NCBI RefSeq assembly: GCF_000143535.2
Contig: NC_037315.1
Coordinates: 372,001-436,000 of the forward strand
DNA: 64,000 nt
Direction of reading: 5' to 3'
Source: Botrytis cinerea B05.10
Taxonomy: Eukaryota > Ascomycota > Leotiomycetes > Helotiales > Sclerotiniaceae
The notes below the pieces were generated by a model. That model searched no databases and was not told where the DNA came from. It worked only from the letters and a program-made list of their open reading frames with translations. The position numbers and the translations under genes are program-made. This document shows positions 12,152-23,285 of this stretch, one piece after another (positions within the stretch are counted from its first letter, which is position 1; every line of letters starts with the position of its first letter).

Positions 12152-12440
12152 GGTTGCCGATGAATGTATGCTTCTCCTTGACTGGTCGATCGATTGATTG
12201 ACTGATGGACGGAAGAATTGGCTGATTGAGATTGAGATTGAGCGTTCGATATTGTGCAATGGATATTTTATTTTGTGTTTCGATTCTTATCGGAGACACC
12301 GGTAATTGTGGGTATGTCCTCGTAGATTCGTCGTGTTTTAAGATGACCTGGGGAGATTCAAATAGATTGACCTGTCGGATTCTTTTCGACGACGCCTTGT
12401 GGGTGAGATTCAGGGCCAGTCGTCAGTAGCCAGTGACAAC

Positions 12441-12512
12441 TGCGGATTGCGGATTGCGAATTGCGAATTGCGAATTGCGAATTGCCAGTTGCCAGTTGCC
12501 AGTATCCAGTTG
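12441..12512. repeat. Period-7 tandem repeat (TTGCGAA, drifting to TTGCCAG)
   Basis: About ten 7-bp units are seen. The unit changes along the array from TTGCGGA to TTGCGAA to TTGCCAG, a stepwise drift expected from local slippage after point mutation. Confidence 0.85.
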
Positions 12513-12820
12513 CGTGTATCCAGTTGCCAGTCAGTGACCAGTCGCCAGCCAACTAGTATAGTTCAACGGAACGGGCGCCAAAATGTGTAAATGTTTGTTT
12601 TTCCCGTGCTGGCAGCCTTGCAATTGATCAACCAATCGACCAGGGACGAGATGGGACGAGATGGGACGGATTGAACCGCGTTTGATCTGTGATGGCGTTG
12701 TAGATGTTTTACAATGTTGCGTGCGAATGGCATGAACATGAAAATTTGCATAATGAAGATGAAATTTGATGTTTCTGGGGTAAATGCGTGGTGAGCCAAT
12801 CAGAAGCGAGAAACGCGTGA

Positions 12821-12850
12821 GAAGGCTGCAGGAGGCTGCAGGAGGCTGCA
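12821..12850. repeat. Period-10 tandem repeat (GAGGCTGCAG)
   Basis: Three near-perfect 10-bp copies each contain a PstI-like CTGCAG palindrome, followed by decayed copies to about 12885. Confidence 0.85.
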
Positions 12851-13850
12851 GAAAGCTGCTGAAGGGGGAAAAGAGGCTGCAGAACTTGATGATTCTTAAA
12901 ATAGACTCGGGAACCAGCTAGGGAATGGGGGAGGGGAGGGGAGGGGAGGAAAGGAGGAGAGCCAAGATTTCTTTCGTTTTTGGTCGGGATTTCATTCTAT
13001 TGTTGATGACGGTGCATATGGCAACAAGGCCTATGCTGATGCTGCTTGGATATCAAACCAACATCGAATCCATATCTACGTCGACGCCAGTTCCGATGCC
13101 GAATTCCCAACTAATTGGTTCACATGGGGATGGGGGACGATCATGATTCAATCGGTGTATGGGGAGGGGTGGTCAAGTATTGGGCATGGTATTGGGTATG
13201 GTATGGTGTGGCAGATACGGCATGGCACGGCATGGTCTTCGACAAGGCCCTGGTGTGTGGATGGAATGATGCGCGTCGAGGCTGACGGTGGAGGAAGCAG
13301 AGAAGGAGAAGTAGATCGGAGGCAACAGAACCAGAACCGTGGGATCAATCATCAATAGGATGAAGGATGGCATGGATGGATCTATTCGCCATTTCTCTTC
13401 GCGTATCGTGACTTTATCTGGTAGAATGACAATCTTAATGAACTCCATTGGACTGCATTGGACTCCATTGGCTCCATTGACGTGCCCCCGAAACTACTCC
13501 ATTGAATGCGTGGCCCATTTATACCCCTGGACGGCGCCCTGGACGCCCTGGATATTCCTTTCCTATGCAACCATGGACTCTTGGAGGCGCCAGCACTCTC
13601 AGCCAGACTTCAACCAGATTCTGGGAAAACGATCAACATCCATCCATCCATCGTCCATGCTCGGTGGGGGGTGAGTGGGAGAGGCGGATATCGTTATTAG
13701 AGTCCAAAAGTAACGCCACGAATACGGAAGAAGGGCATTTCCGAACAATTGGTTAAGGCATGAGCACCCTCTTCGCATCCTGGATGTCTTACCTCTTAGT
13801 CTGGATCTGTCAAACGATCTGTCAATTATTGCTCCCAGAGAAACTTATGG

Positions 13851-13887
13851 ATCTCATGGGTCTCATGGGTCTCATGGGTCTCATGGA
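13851..13887. repeat. Period-9 tandem repeat (TCTCATGGG)
   Basis: Four direct copies of a 9-bp unit, simple sequence. Confidence 0.85.
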
Positions 13888-13979
13888 CCTTGTTACTCAA
13901 CTCGATTACACTACTCTTCTAGGAGCTTAGCAGGTGATGAGTCTATGATGGCACGATGGATCATGGCCGTCGACTAATG

Positions 13980-14040
13980 AAGCAGGCAAGCAAGCAGGCA
14001 AACAAGCAGACAAACAAGCAAGCAGACAAACAAGCAAACC
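13980..14040. repeat. AAGC/AAAC-type tetranucleotide-like repeat
   Basis: An A/G/C-only run (AAGCAGGCAAGCAAGCAGGC and similar) of about 60 bp with imperfect 4-bp periodicity. Confidence 0.75.
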
Positions 14041-15270
14041 AGTATGATGCAAAACGATTCAAAAAGCTGAGATCAAAATATCATCTGTACGCTGATAGCA
14101 CTAAACACCAAACATGGAGGAGTTCATCAGTGTCTAGCTACCGAATCGAGACATTCTTCGTTTCCTGATCTCGGAATTGCCTTTTCCCTTTTTCTATTTC
14201 CTTTTTCCTTTTTCCTTTCCCCTTTTTTCCAATTCTCGCCCTTTTGGGACGATTTGTGTTCTTCAGGTACCGAAAGCTTAGCTGAATGGTTGCTTGGTTG
14301 CTTGGTCCATTGTTCTCAACATGGTCGAATCTATCTTGATATCTCATTGATGAATTATTCGAGTTGGAGGAAAAGTCAAGGGTTATTCGATTCATTCGAT
14401 TCATTATTGGCGTTTCTTCTTTCAGAATAAGAAGAAATTGGGATTAAGATCCTCTCATTAATTCCATTTATACATTCATTAATTTATTCATGCCCTTGTC
14501 ACGATTCGTTCATTATTGACTAAAGCAGACTAGAGACTTGCTTCTTTCTCCAGATCCTTTTCGCTTTCGTACATCGGACAACTTTAACTGCCTAGTAGAG
14601 GAAAGTACAGTGAGAGACGGTGAAATCCAGGAAAGTAAGTTGACGGTTGGACCCAGTCACCCAGCTCCACGGCACCAAGAGGGCGCAGCTATATTGAATA
14701 GGGCAACAGAAGCGAATTGAGTTTGCATTCCTTGTACCTACCCACCAAAAGCTACAGCTTGGGTGTAAAATTAGGAACTAATTGAGGACTAATTGAGCAT
14801 CCCTAGTCCTCTCGTCCTTTGCTTTTCGCGTCATTGACCAATAGCATCACCGTCGGGGATCCATTACACTTTCGGCTTCGGGCTTTACCTTTTTCCACAG
14901 GGCTATTGTAGCACAGCAGGGCGTGAGGATTAAATGAGCTATAAAAGTCAAACGAACGGGGCTTTTGTTGATCAATGCAATGTCTAGCAGCTGGTAGCTG
15001 GTATTTACGGAGCAGTAGCTATCCAGCAGCTATCCAGCAGCTAGCAGCTAGTACGTGATGAATATGATGAATATGTGATTGGATCCCCACTAGGTACGTG
15101 ATGGAATGTAATGACTAGAGTGAACCGATGAACAAACGAACAAACTAGTGAGGCTGAACCTTTTTTGATGGGTGGCCAGCGTCCTATACTGGCCCAAGCA
15201 AGTGGTAGCAAATCCGTTTGTTACACATGACCAGCTGGAAAAGCGTAATGCATCCACTCAAACAAATTAC

Positions 15271-15325
15271 CTGGGCAGTGGCAGTGGCAGTGGACAGTGA
15301 GCAGTGAGCAGTGAGCAGTGAGCAT
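15271..15325. repeat. GGCAGT / GAGCAGT tandem repeat
   Basis: GGCAGT copies (6-bp period) change into GAGCAGT copies (7-bp period) within about 55 bp. Confidence 0.8.
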
Positions 15326-17235
15326 CTACCTGGGTACGATTCTCCACTCATTTCTTCCAAAATACTTCTTCTCATTATTGTCACCCATGGCCAGTCATAT
15401 ACGTCTTGTGCATATTATCCATGAAACATCAGTAATCCCATCACGACCCAATCTCATCGAAGCCATCTGAATCCCCCAGATCGAAAAGAGCTTCAAACAA
15501 AGTGGCCCTGTCGAACATACACCACGTACAGGATCATGGGTAGGGGAAGGGAGAGGCTCACAGAATGAATGTTCTGTGCGTATGTAGAGAGCACAAACAA
15601 CCTTCATTAACTAAACTTAGTTTCTACTAAGCAAAAGCTTATTCGAACAATTCATATTCACAACCTCAATCACAGTAAGATACGACGGACTACGAGGCCG
15701 AGTCCCCGAACCCCCATAGTTCGTTACTCTCAAGCTCATCTCATCGATCTTGATAAACATAAACTTTCCCATATTCTCGAGCGCAGCGAGGACGGGGGTT
15801 TGGGGGCTTGCCCCCATATTCATCTGCATCTGCATCTTCATCTCCATCTTCATTCAACGTGTACGCAGCAGTGCATGTGCAGTAGATGGAAAAAGGAAGT
15901 ATGATCTCCCCTTTCAATTTCCATCACCCAATCGCAATTCTGTGCTACCCCTCTTCACATTCGCCTTATACTCAGGTACCCATATTCAATCATGCACTCA
16001 ACCCTTATGCAAGGCCACATGAAGAGATCTACAATATCTCGAGTACAGGCGCCCCAAAGCAAAAGCAAACATAAATATATACTTCTGACGCAAGCTGGGA
16101 ACTCATTCTCGTTCGTTATCTTCTGCCTAATTGGCTCTAAGTTATTTGTGTCTCAACTACCGGGTCTTTCTTTAGCTCTGGTAAGATTATCACCAGCATT
16201 AGCACACGATCAATTCGTTCCCACAGCTTTACCCTAGAGCTTTGCTTACCCTGGAGATTTACCCTGGAGATTTACCCTCGAGATTTAACCCTTGAGATTT
16301 ATTTAACCTTGTCTGCATTCTCTACCCCTTCTTCCTTCCGTCCCCCCTGGTCTATAAAAAACAATGACGCCTAGAAAGTCGAAGTAGTAAGAGAGTAGAG
16401 AGTCATCGCCGGGTCATTTATAACTCGATGATTCCACTTTTACCCCAGTACATAACACAGACCACGAATTTGGATGGGATGTTGTGATTCTGATGGCTCG
16501 ACGGCTGGGTAGGTAGAAATTTAGACGGAAGTAGTGGTAAGTAGGAAATAGTCAGTAGCAGGTAGCAAGTAGCGAATACTATCTAGCGAATAACTATCTA
16601 GTAAATACTAATAGCAAGCCCATTAACCCATTTATCATCTAGTCATTATTTATTTATCACTCCGTCACTACCCATTTAATACCTATTTATTGTATTCGAC
16701 AGATGGCAAATGGAGAAAAAGAAACAAAGTCGTATTTGTTTTACTTTTGCCATACTTTACCTCATTCTCGGGCTCCAAGTGGTTACTCGGTATACATACA
16801 TACCCACATACCCACATCCTCCCATACTGACTTACTTACATACATCCCAATGCACGGCATGTCAAAAAAATCATCTACTTCGGACAGGGAATTCCAAAAA
16901 AGATGCATGAGATCCATGAAATCTTGGAAACCCATGAAACCCATGAAATCCATGATCTTCAATCCCTTGTACCAAATCATCCCAAGGGGGAGGTCATAAG
17001 GTTCCACATAATATACCTTGCTTTGTTTTTCGATGATTTCTACCCCGGGGAAGGGAAGATCATATAAACCACTTCCATCATCTCATCGCATTACTGCTGG
17101 ACTATAATATGATATCGTTTTTCTGCATCATCTTTTAATCTACACTTTTACACATCCAGCTCACACTCCTTAGACCTTTTTTATTGATTGAGTGATACAT
17201 ACTCCAATCATAGTCGCTCCTTTTAAAACAGCACC

Positions 17236-19430
17236 ATGGGTTCATCAACCGCTCAGAACATCAGTCAAAGACAGTCCCATACGTATCAGAAATCTGCCTC
17301 CTCCATCGTGCCAACGGTACATGGCGTGCGCAGAACATATCAAGCTCCCTCCAACCCACCCTTCGTTCACCATGAAAATGAATATACGGAATCACGAACA
17401 CTTTCTACGAGAGCTTCTCTACCGAGTTTGCACACCACCATGTTCAAGCAAGCCAATGCCACTTCGGCTATGTTGAGACCGTCATCTGCACACACATCCA
17501 AGAGAGCCGTGTCTGGGATGAAGCGACTTTTACCCCTCCGACTGGCGACTCCACCACTTTCAGAAGATTCGGAAGATTCAGACTCGCACTCCACATCCAC
17601 ATCATGTAAGAGGTCGACTTTCGGTCAACTAGAACGTTTGGGAGATTTATCGGATTTGGGAAACATGTCGCAACGAAGATTGCACGGTACATCGCTCTTA
17701 GCCATCCGACCCGAGAAATATCGAGACACTCCCATTATTTCAACAGATGGATCGCCTTTGATCGGAAGTCCTCTCTATCAAGAGAGCTGTACTAAGTGGG
17801 ATGAGATTGAGTGCACTACATCTTGTATCATCGATGCGTATGAGGGACTGAGTGATTCGAGTTCGAGCAAAGGATGCGGTTGGGATGACTCAAATCATGA
17901 CACACATGAAACACAAAGTGCGACATTGTCACCTCTCTCCCCCAGAAGACGTCATCAAGCAGATTCCGAGTTGTCTTTCAAATGTATGGGCGAAGAAAAT
18001 GAAGAAGTGGGAGAAGGCGAGGAGGGTGAACAATCCGAATCTTCATGGTTTGCTGGTTCGAAAACTCAACGCCGAGTCACTCCTAGATTGTCGACTTTGG
18101 ATATTGAAGAATGGCTCGACGACAGTGAGAGTAGCATGTGTGAGAGTTCAGATGACGAATCTGATGACTTTTTTGTAAGTTATTCGTTTCAATCAACGGG
18201 ACAAATGCTAATATTTTCTAGGCATGCGCAACAGCTCTTGCACCAGCTAAAGCACAAGTTATTCACGTGAATCATAAAAAAACTCAGAGCTTGTCTATTA
18301 CTATTCCTGAGCGATCATTACCCGTTGAAATTTTAAAACATTCCGACTCATCTGCTCTTCGAAGATTAACCTCGCGTTCTCCAATCGAGACATCCCCAAT
18401 GGAGGATCTGGCCATGTCCAGTCCTCCAACTTCACCCGACGAACCAGAAGCACACAAATTTTCTAACTTTAGTCAACGAAAAATCTCTCGTTCTCCAGCC
18501 GATCTTTCCCCAACACCAGCTTCTCCAGATACGATACTTGATATCGTAGCCGCAATCGAAGAATGCACTTCGAATTTTCCTACAAAAATGTTATTAGCTG
18601 ATACTCCATGCATATCATCCATTCGTTCACACCTTAAAGCTACATCAACAGTCTCTTTCAAATCATTTCAACGATCAAAACAACCACCAGCTCCACCAGC
18701 ACCATCAACCACAACACTTAAACCACCCCACCACAAAGGTCTCAACCGTCGCAATCGTCCTCAAACAATCTGTCTTTCCCCAACCGAAACCAAATCATTC
18801 AACTTTTCTATTCCTACTACGCCACCCGTCACTCCTCCCTTCAGTCCCGATTTCACCTTTTCCTCCCTCGCACCCGACACCACCAGCGCAGGTCCCTCCC
18901 CCATTCTCCCCACCTTCGCCTACCAGCTCGCAGCCGCCAATCTCCAACCTCTCCACGCTATCTTCCCGGTTTCTTCCGATTTCCTCCGCTCCGCTCTCTA
19001 CGCCCATATCCTCGCTTATATTTTCCTACAATCGCTTCCCTCTTCTACCCCTCCATCTAGTACTCCTCTCACCCGCACCCCCACTATCAAGCATTCTCAC
19101 TCCGCTTCCCACAGTCTCCGCAAATCTTCCTTCCACAATACTACCTTCTCATCTTACACATACAACAACACTTCCCTCGTTGGTATTCCTGCCAAAGCAG
19201 CCTCCACTCTCGGTCTCTCATCGTCAACATCCATTCGTCGCAATGGGACTCTGGGAGGAGGAGCGGCCGCATCGCAAAACAAAAAGATTGAATTAAATCT
19301 GAAGACTTGCATTGGCAAATTGTTGAAGGGTATGCAGGGAAGTGTGGATGTGGATGGAAATGGAAAGGAAGTGGAAGGATGGGTTTTGAGAAGCTTGGTT
19401 GAGGTTGTGAGGGGATGTGAGGGAATTTAG
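17236..19430 (+). CDS. Conserved-looking low-complexity protein, function unknown
   Basis: Predicted exons are 17236-18174 and 18222-19430 (715 aa). The 47-nt intron has a perfect GTAAGT donor, a GCTAAT branch site and a TCTAG acceptor, phase 0. The start context is strong (caccATGGG). The protein is Ser/Thr/Pro-rich and probably largely disordered, with acidic patches (E-D-S-E-D-S-D at ~110; G-E-E-N-E-E-V-G-E-G-E-E-G-E at ~245; D-D-E-S-D-D just before the junction) and S-P/T-P sites suited to proline-directed kinases (I-P-T-T-P-P-V-T-P-P). One ordered segment is predicted in the C-terminal half, around L-H-A-I-F-P-V-S-S-D-F-L-R followed by Y-A-H-I-L-A-Y-I-F-L. No catalytic motif is visible. 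It could be a signalling scaffold or regulatory protein, but that is a guess. Confidence 0.8.
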
Positions 19431-20401
19431 AAGATTCTGTGTGATGTTTTCTTGGATGGTATCTCTTGGTTTATTTCTTTTGTATAGTTTACTCTTTTTT
19501 TTTTTTCTCTTTTATCGTTTCCCGGAAGGGATGGCATGGAATGCAATGCAATGCAATGGGAAGGGAAGGGAAGGGGCTAGGGATTGATATCCAAGGGATA
19601 GGAAAGGCTAGGATAGGATTTATGGTATATAATGATATATCTCTGAAATATCATGGTAGTAAGGAAAGGAACAGGATAGGATAGGATAAGATATCTAGGC
19701 CAGGCCATTCATTTATCGTCATCATCTTCTTAATTGTTCTTGTTTTTGCTCTTCTGTATTCTTTTCTTTCCTTTTCTTTTTCCTTTTTCTTTTTTTTTTA
19801 TATTATATCCATCGTCTTTTTAAATGTCACTTAGCAAGCAAGGTGTTTGGGGTTAGGAAACCGGAATGACAATTGGACTTTTTAGCGGGGAGTATGAGGA
19901 CCTATCATATCTATGTTTGTATGATTTTTGATGCTTGGGATGGGATGGGATGGGATAAGATGGGATGAGTAGATACTTACTTACTTTTAATTGGGGATTC
20001 TTGTATTTAATTTATTTATATTTATTCACCTCTACCTTTATATCTTTATAAATATATCTCTCTTAAACTCACATCTCTCTACTTTTATAAATTTATCTTA
20101 TTTCTCTCTCTTAAATCTTGTATCTCTCTTAAACTATATTATATCATATCTCAATACACCCTACTAAATCTCACTAAATTTCATTCATCTATATAATCCA
20201 TCTACATCTACATCTACATCTACACTCAAACAAATAAATAAATATATAAATAAACAAATCAATAATTCAACTAACTAACCAACTACTCTTGTGCTCTTGT
20301 ATATTGATTCCTACAATTCGAGGATGTGAAGTTGGAGAATTCGGGGCTGGACTTGAGGTTGGATCGGTGGATGGATGAGTTGAAGTAAAGTTATGTGAAA
20401 T

Positions 20402-20535
20402 GATTTGGTTTGATTTGATATGGTCTGATTTGATATGGTTTGATTTGATATGGTTTGATTTGATATGGTTTGATTTGATATGGTCTGATTTGATATGGTT
20501 TGATTTGATATGGTCTGATTTGATATGATATGATG
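20402..20535. repeat. 15-bp minisatellite (GATTTGATATGGTTT)
   Basis: About nine copies of a 15-bp unit. Copies differ mainly by one transition (GGTTTG versus GGTCTG), and the two variants are interspersed. The array ends in a shorter TGATATGATATGATG run. Confidence 0.88.
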
Positions 20536-20679
20536 TGATATGATGCGAGTTATAAGCTACTTTGGTTACTTGGTTAGTTGGTTTGTATAGAATTATATGT
20601 AAATATAGGATTATGTGAAATTTAAAGTTTTATAGGTAGGGGTTAAGGTTGTATATATATAAGTTTGTGTAAGGGGGGC

Positions 20680-20750
20680 TTAAGGTTGAATAGATAGGGG
20701 TTGAGGTTGGATAGGGTTGAGGTTGGGTAGGGTTAAGGTTGTATATAAGG
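20680..20750. repeat. GGTTGAGGTTGG-type purine-rich direct repeat
   Basis: Irregular copies of GGTTRAGGTTG and GGATAGGG. It is G-rich on the plus strand. It resembles telomere-like sequence only superficially (no TTAGGG tandem). Confidence 0.6.
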
Positions 20751-21805
20751 TTTGTTAATTAATTGTGTAAGAAGTTGAGGGGTTAGATGAGGATGAAGGG
20801 TAAGAGAGGAGATGGGATGAGAGACATTGGGTAGGAGGGAGGTGGGATGTAGTGGATGTTAATATTAGATGTGAGATTGGATATGTGATGTTGTATTGCG
20901 TTGTGTTGCGCTGTCTTGGTGAGAGAGTTGGGATTTGGGAGTTGGGAAATTTGTAGGGAGGAATAGGGACAGGTGGTGAGAGTGAGTGAGTAGACAAGAT
21001 ATATATTTGATCATTTCGAGTTTTGTAGATTAAGTTTAGTTTGTTGGTTTGATGGGCTGATTAATAGATAGATACGTAGATAAATAAATATATATATATA
21101 TGTAAATATATGACCCTGTAAATCAAATCTCTATCTCTCACACATACAAGCAGTACAAAATCAGAAGCATCGTGTAGTAAATCCAAAAGAAGATTAAGTT
21201 TGTGATCCTCGTGGGGAGAGGAATCGGAGAATATTTTGTTTGGCTCGGAAGCGGGGAGGAGTCTTAGCGGGTGGAGGATGGATATTCATCTAGTTATGTA
21301 TATATCCAGCTGTATACATATGTATAAAAATATATAAAGATATCAAATTCGGAAGTGCGACGTAACGTCACAGCTTTTGCTTTTCAACACACAAACTCTG
21401 ATTACATTTGTAATTTTGATCTAAGAGATACAAAATTTCTATTTCTATTGAGTATGAATAGATAAGTAGACCGGATGGAAATGACATAGTAAATACTACA
21501 TTCCAACACTCTAGTACGTTCTAGACGACTCATAATATCTTGATAAATGGCTTTAAACTCTTGGGGGAGATAAATATCGAGTTCTTTACTCCTGTAATGT
21601 TTCTACTGAGTATGGATAGATATATAGTTATTATTAGACAGGTATCTAGCTATATATTGTCAAGTTTCTTGCATGGGGGTTGTTTACTTCTAAATAACTT
21701 TACTTCACTTCCCTTGACCATCCTAACAAACTGCTTTGATTTTTCCCCAGAGCATCAAATAGCATATGTCAAATAACCATCACATAATCCCTCCCACCTC
21801 ATAAT

Positions 21806-21843
21806 CGAATTCTAATTCCAATTCTAATTCCAATTCTAATTCC
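21806..21843. repeat. Period-12 repeat (AATTCTAATTCC)
   Basis: Three direct copies of a 12-bp unit. Confidence 0.8.
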
Positions 21844-22265
21844 CATAAATAACAAGAAAGTGAGTAGGAATCAAAGTCTCCCAATAGAACTCCCAATCCC
21901 ATTCCATACCATGCATACAAGGCCATACTTTAAACTTGTCTCGTTAGGTAATGAAATGAATGAAAGCTCACAAGATGGTGATCCGCATACATAGTGAATC
22001 AATATCCAATATCACTTACTTAGGTATTCATTGTGGATTATGGTTAGTATCGTAGGTGACTGAACCATCTTTAATCGATGTTTATTTCATTTTAACTTCC
22101 TTCGAATCTTCGAATCTCTGATATAGCTTTTCAAGTCCATCTATTCCAAATCGACACAATAAATCTATCTATCTAACCACCTATTCGGATTTCCATTCTC
22201 CGCGAAAACATCATCACTGTCACCATCACCACCTCCGAAATCCCCCCCCCCCTAACCCACCAAAG

Positions 22266-23285
22266 ATGTTATACCCAATATCCATCCTCCTCCCCCTCTA
22301 CATCTATCCGCTCCCCCTCGCCTGGAACTGGCTCTTAACAACCATTCCCCTCTACCCCTCCATAACCTACACACTTATTATCAATCCATCCACCGGACCC
22401 GGCACTCTCAATTCCTTTCCCGATTCAAGCTACATCGATGCCATCGCCTCTCTGAATGCATTTGATAATGTACAGTTATTAGGGTATGTAGATACGGCGT
22501 ATATGCATCGGGCTGTTGAAGATGTTGTTGCCGAGGTGGGAACTTGTAAGTATTCTTCTTTTTCATTCATTCCTATTTCCAGATCTCGAGTCTCGAGTCT
22601 CCCATATTCCAATTCTTCCATCTACCTCCCCATTATCCACAACCACAACCTCAAAACCAAACCCAGAAACAAACTAACATTCCCCCCCTCCACAAGACAA
22701 CCACTGGCAAACCAACCCCGCAAAAGATATTCACATGCACGGCATATTCTTCGACGACTGCGTCTCCAACTGGAACCTCAGCACTTCTCAGTACATGAGC
22801 ACCATCGCCAGTTCCGCCCACCAATCCAATCTCAGCGTAACATTCAATCCAGGCGTTCTTGCCGATCCCTCTTTCTTCTCTCTCGCAGATAACATTTTAA
22901 TGATTGAAGATACATACGATATTTCTAAAGCTCTACCGAGTATTGATTCTAGTAAGTATTATCTTCTCTTTCTCTTTCTCTTTCTCTCCCTCTCCCTCTC
23001 CCTCTCCCTCTTGTGCCAATATCTTTCTTCCCAAACATCAAAGCTACGAGTTCTCCAATACCTAACCTCCAACCACAAATATTAGTTCCCACCAACCAAA
23101 GTTCCAAATCTTCCGTTATATTCCATCATTTTACCGGCTCTGCAAGCAATCAATCGATGCTAGTTAAGGAAATCTTGACTAAAGGTATCAATTCGCTATA
23201 CATCACCACCGCGAATTACACTAGCCAAAGTGATCTTTGGACACAATTCCTCGCTGCCGTATTCGCAAGTGCAAGTCTTAGCTAA
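22266..23285 (+). CDS. Spherulin-4 family protein (GH135-like), copy 2
   Basis: Predicted exons are 22266-22545, 22697-22951 and 23086-23285 (244 aa). Intron 1 (151 nt, GTAAGT...CTAAC...CAAG) sits at exactly the same codon and phase as in copy 1 at 5618, and both first exons are 280 nt. Intron 2 (134 nt, GTAAGT...CTAAC...TTAG, with a long CT tract) has no counterpart in copy 1. The protein retains P-L-Y-I-Y-P, the N-P-S-T-G-P-G loop, L-G-Y-V-D-T, G-I-F-F-D-D, F-N-P-G and M-I-E-D, and ends with a Y-T-S-Q-S-D-L-W-T-Q-F motif like copy 1. The acidic residues proposed to be catalytic in GH135 are kept, so a glycoside-hydrolase-like role on amino-sugar polymers is possible. The CDS appears intact. 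Confidence 0.87.

Larger units (their letters stand above)
12152..17235. other. 5-kb intergenic region with many short tandem repeats
   Basis: No supported gene lies between IPI3 (-) and the gene at 17236 (+), which are divergent. The region is unusually rich in degenerate short tandem repeats (listed separately) and has several AAGC, GGCAGT and CTGCAG runs. The open frames found are low-complexity and lack family features. A long 5' UTR, a non-coding RNA or regulatory DNA cannot be excluded. Confidence 0.5.
19431..22265. other. 2.8-kb AT-rich repeat-bearing intergenic region
   Basis: No supported gene. It contains purine- and pyrimidine-skewed low-complexity DNA, GGATAGGATA-like runs near 19600-19690, a 15-bp minisatellite (20402-20535), a GGTTGAGG/GGTTAAGG run (20680-20750) and an AATTCTAATTCC repeat (21806-21843). 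Confidence 0.55.

Noticed and set aside
20680..20750. GGTTAGGG-like run as an interstitial telomere
   Set aside because: Units are irregular (GGTTGAGG, GGTTAAGG) and no TTAGGG tandem is present.
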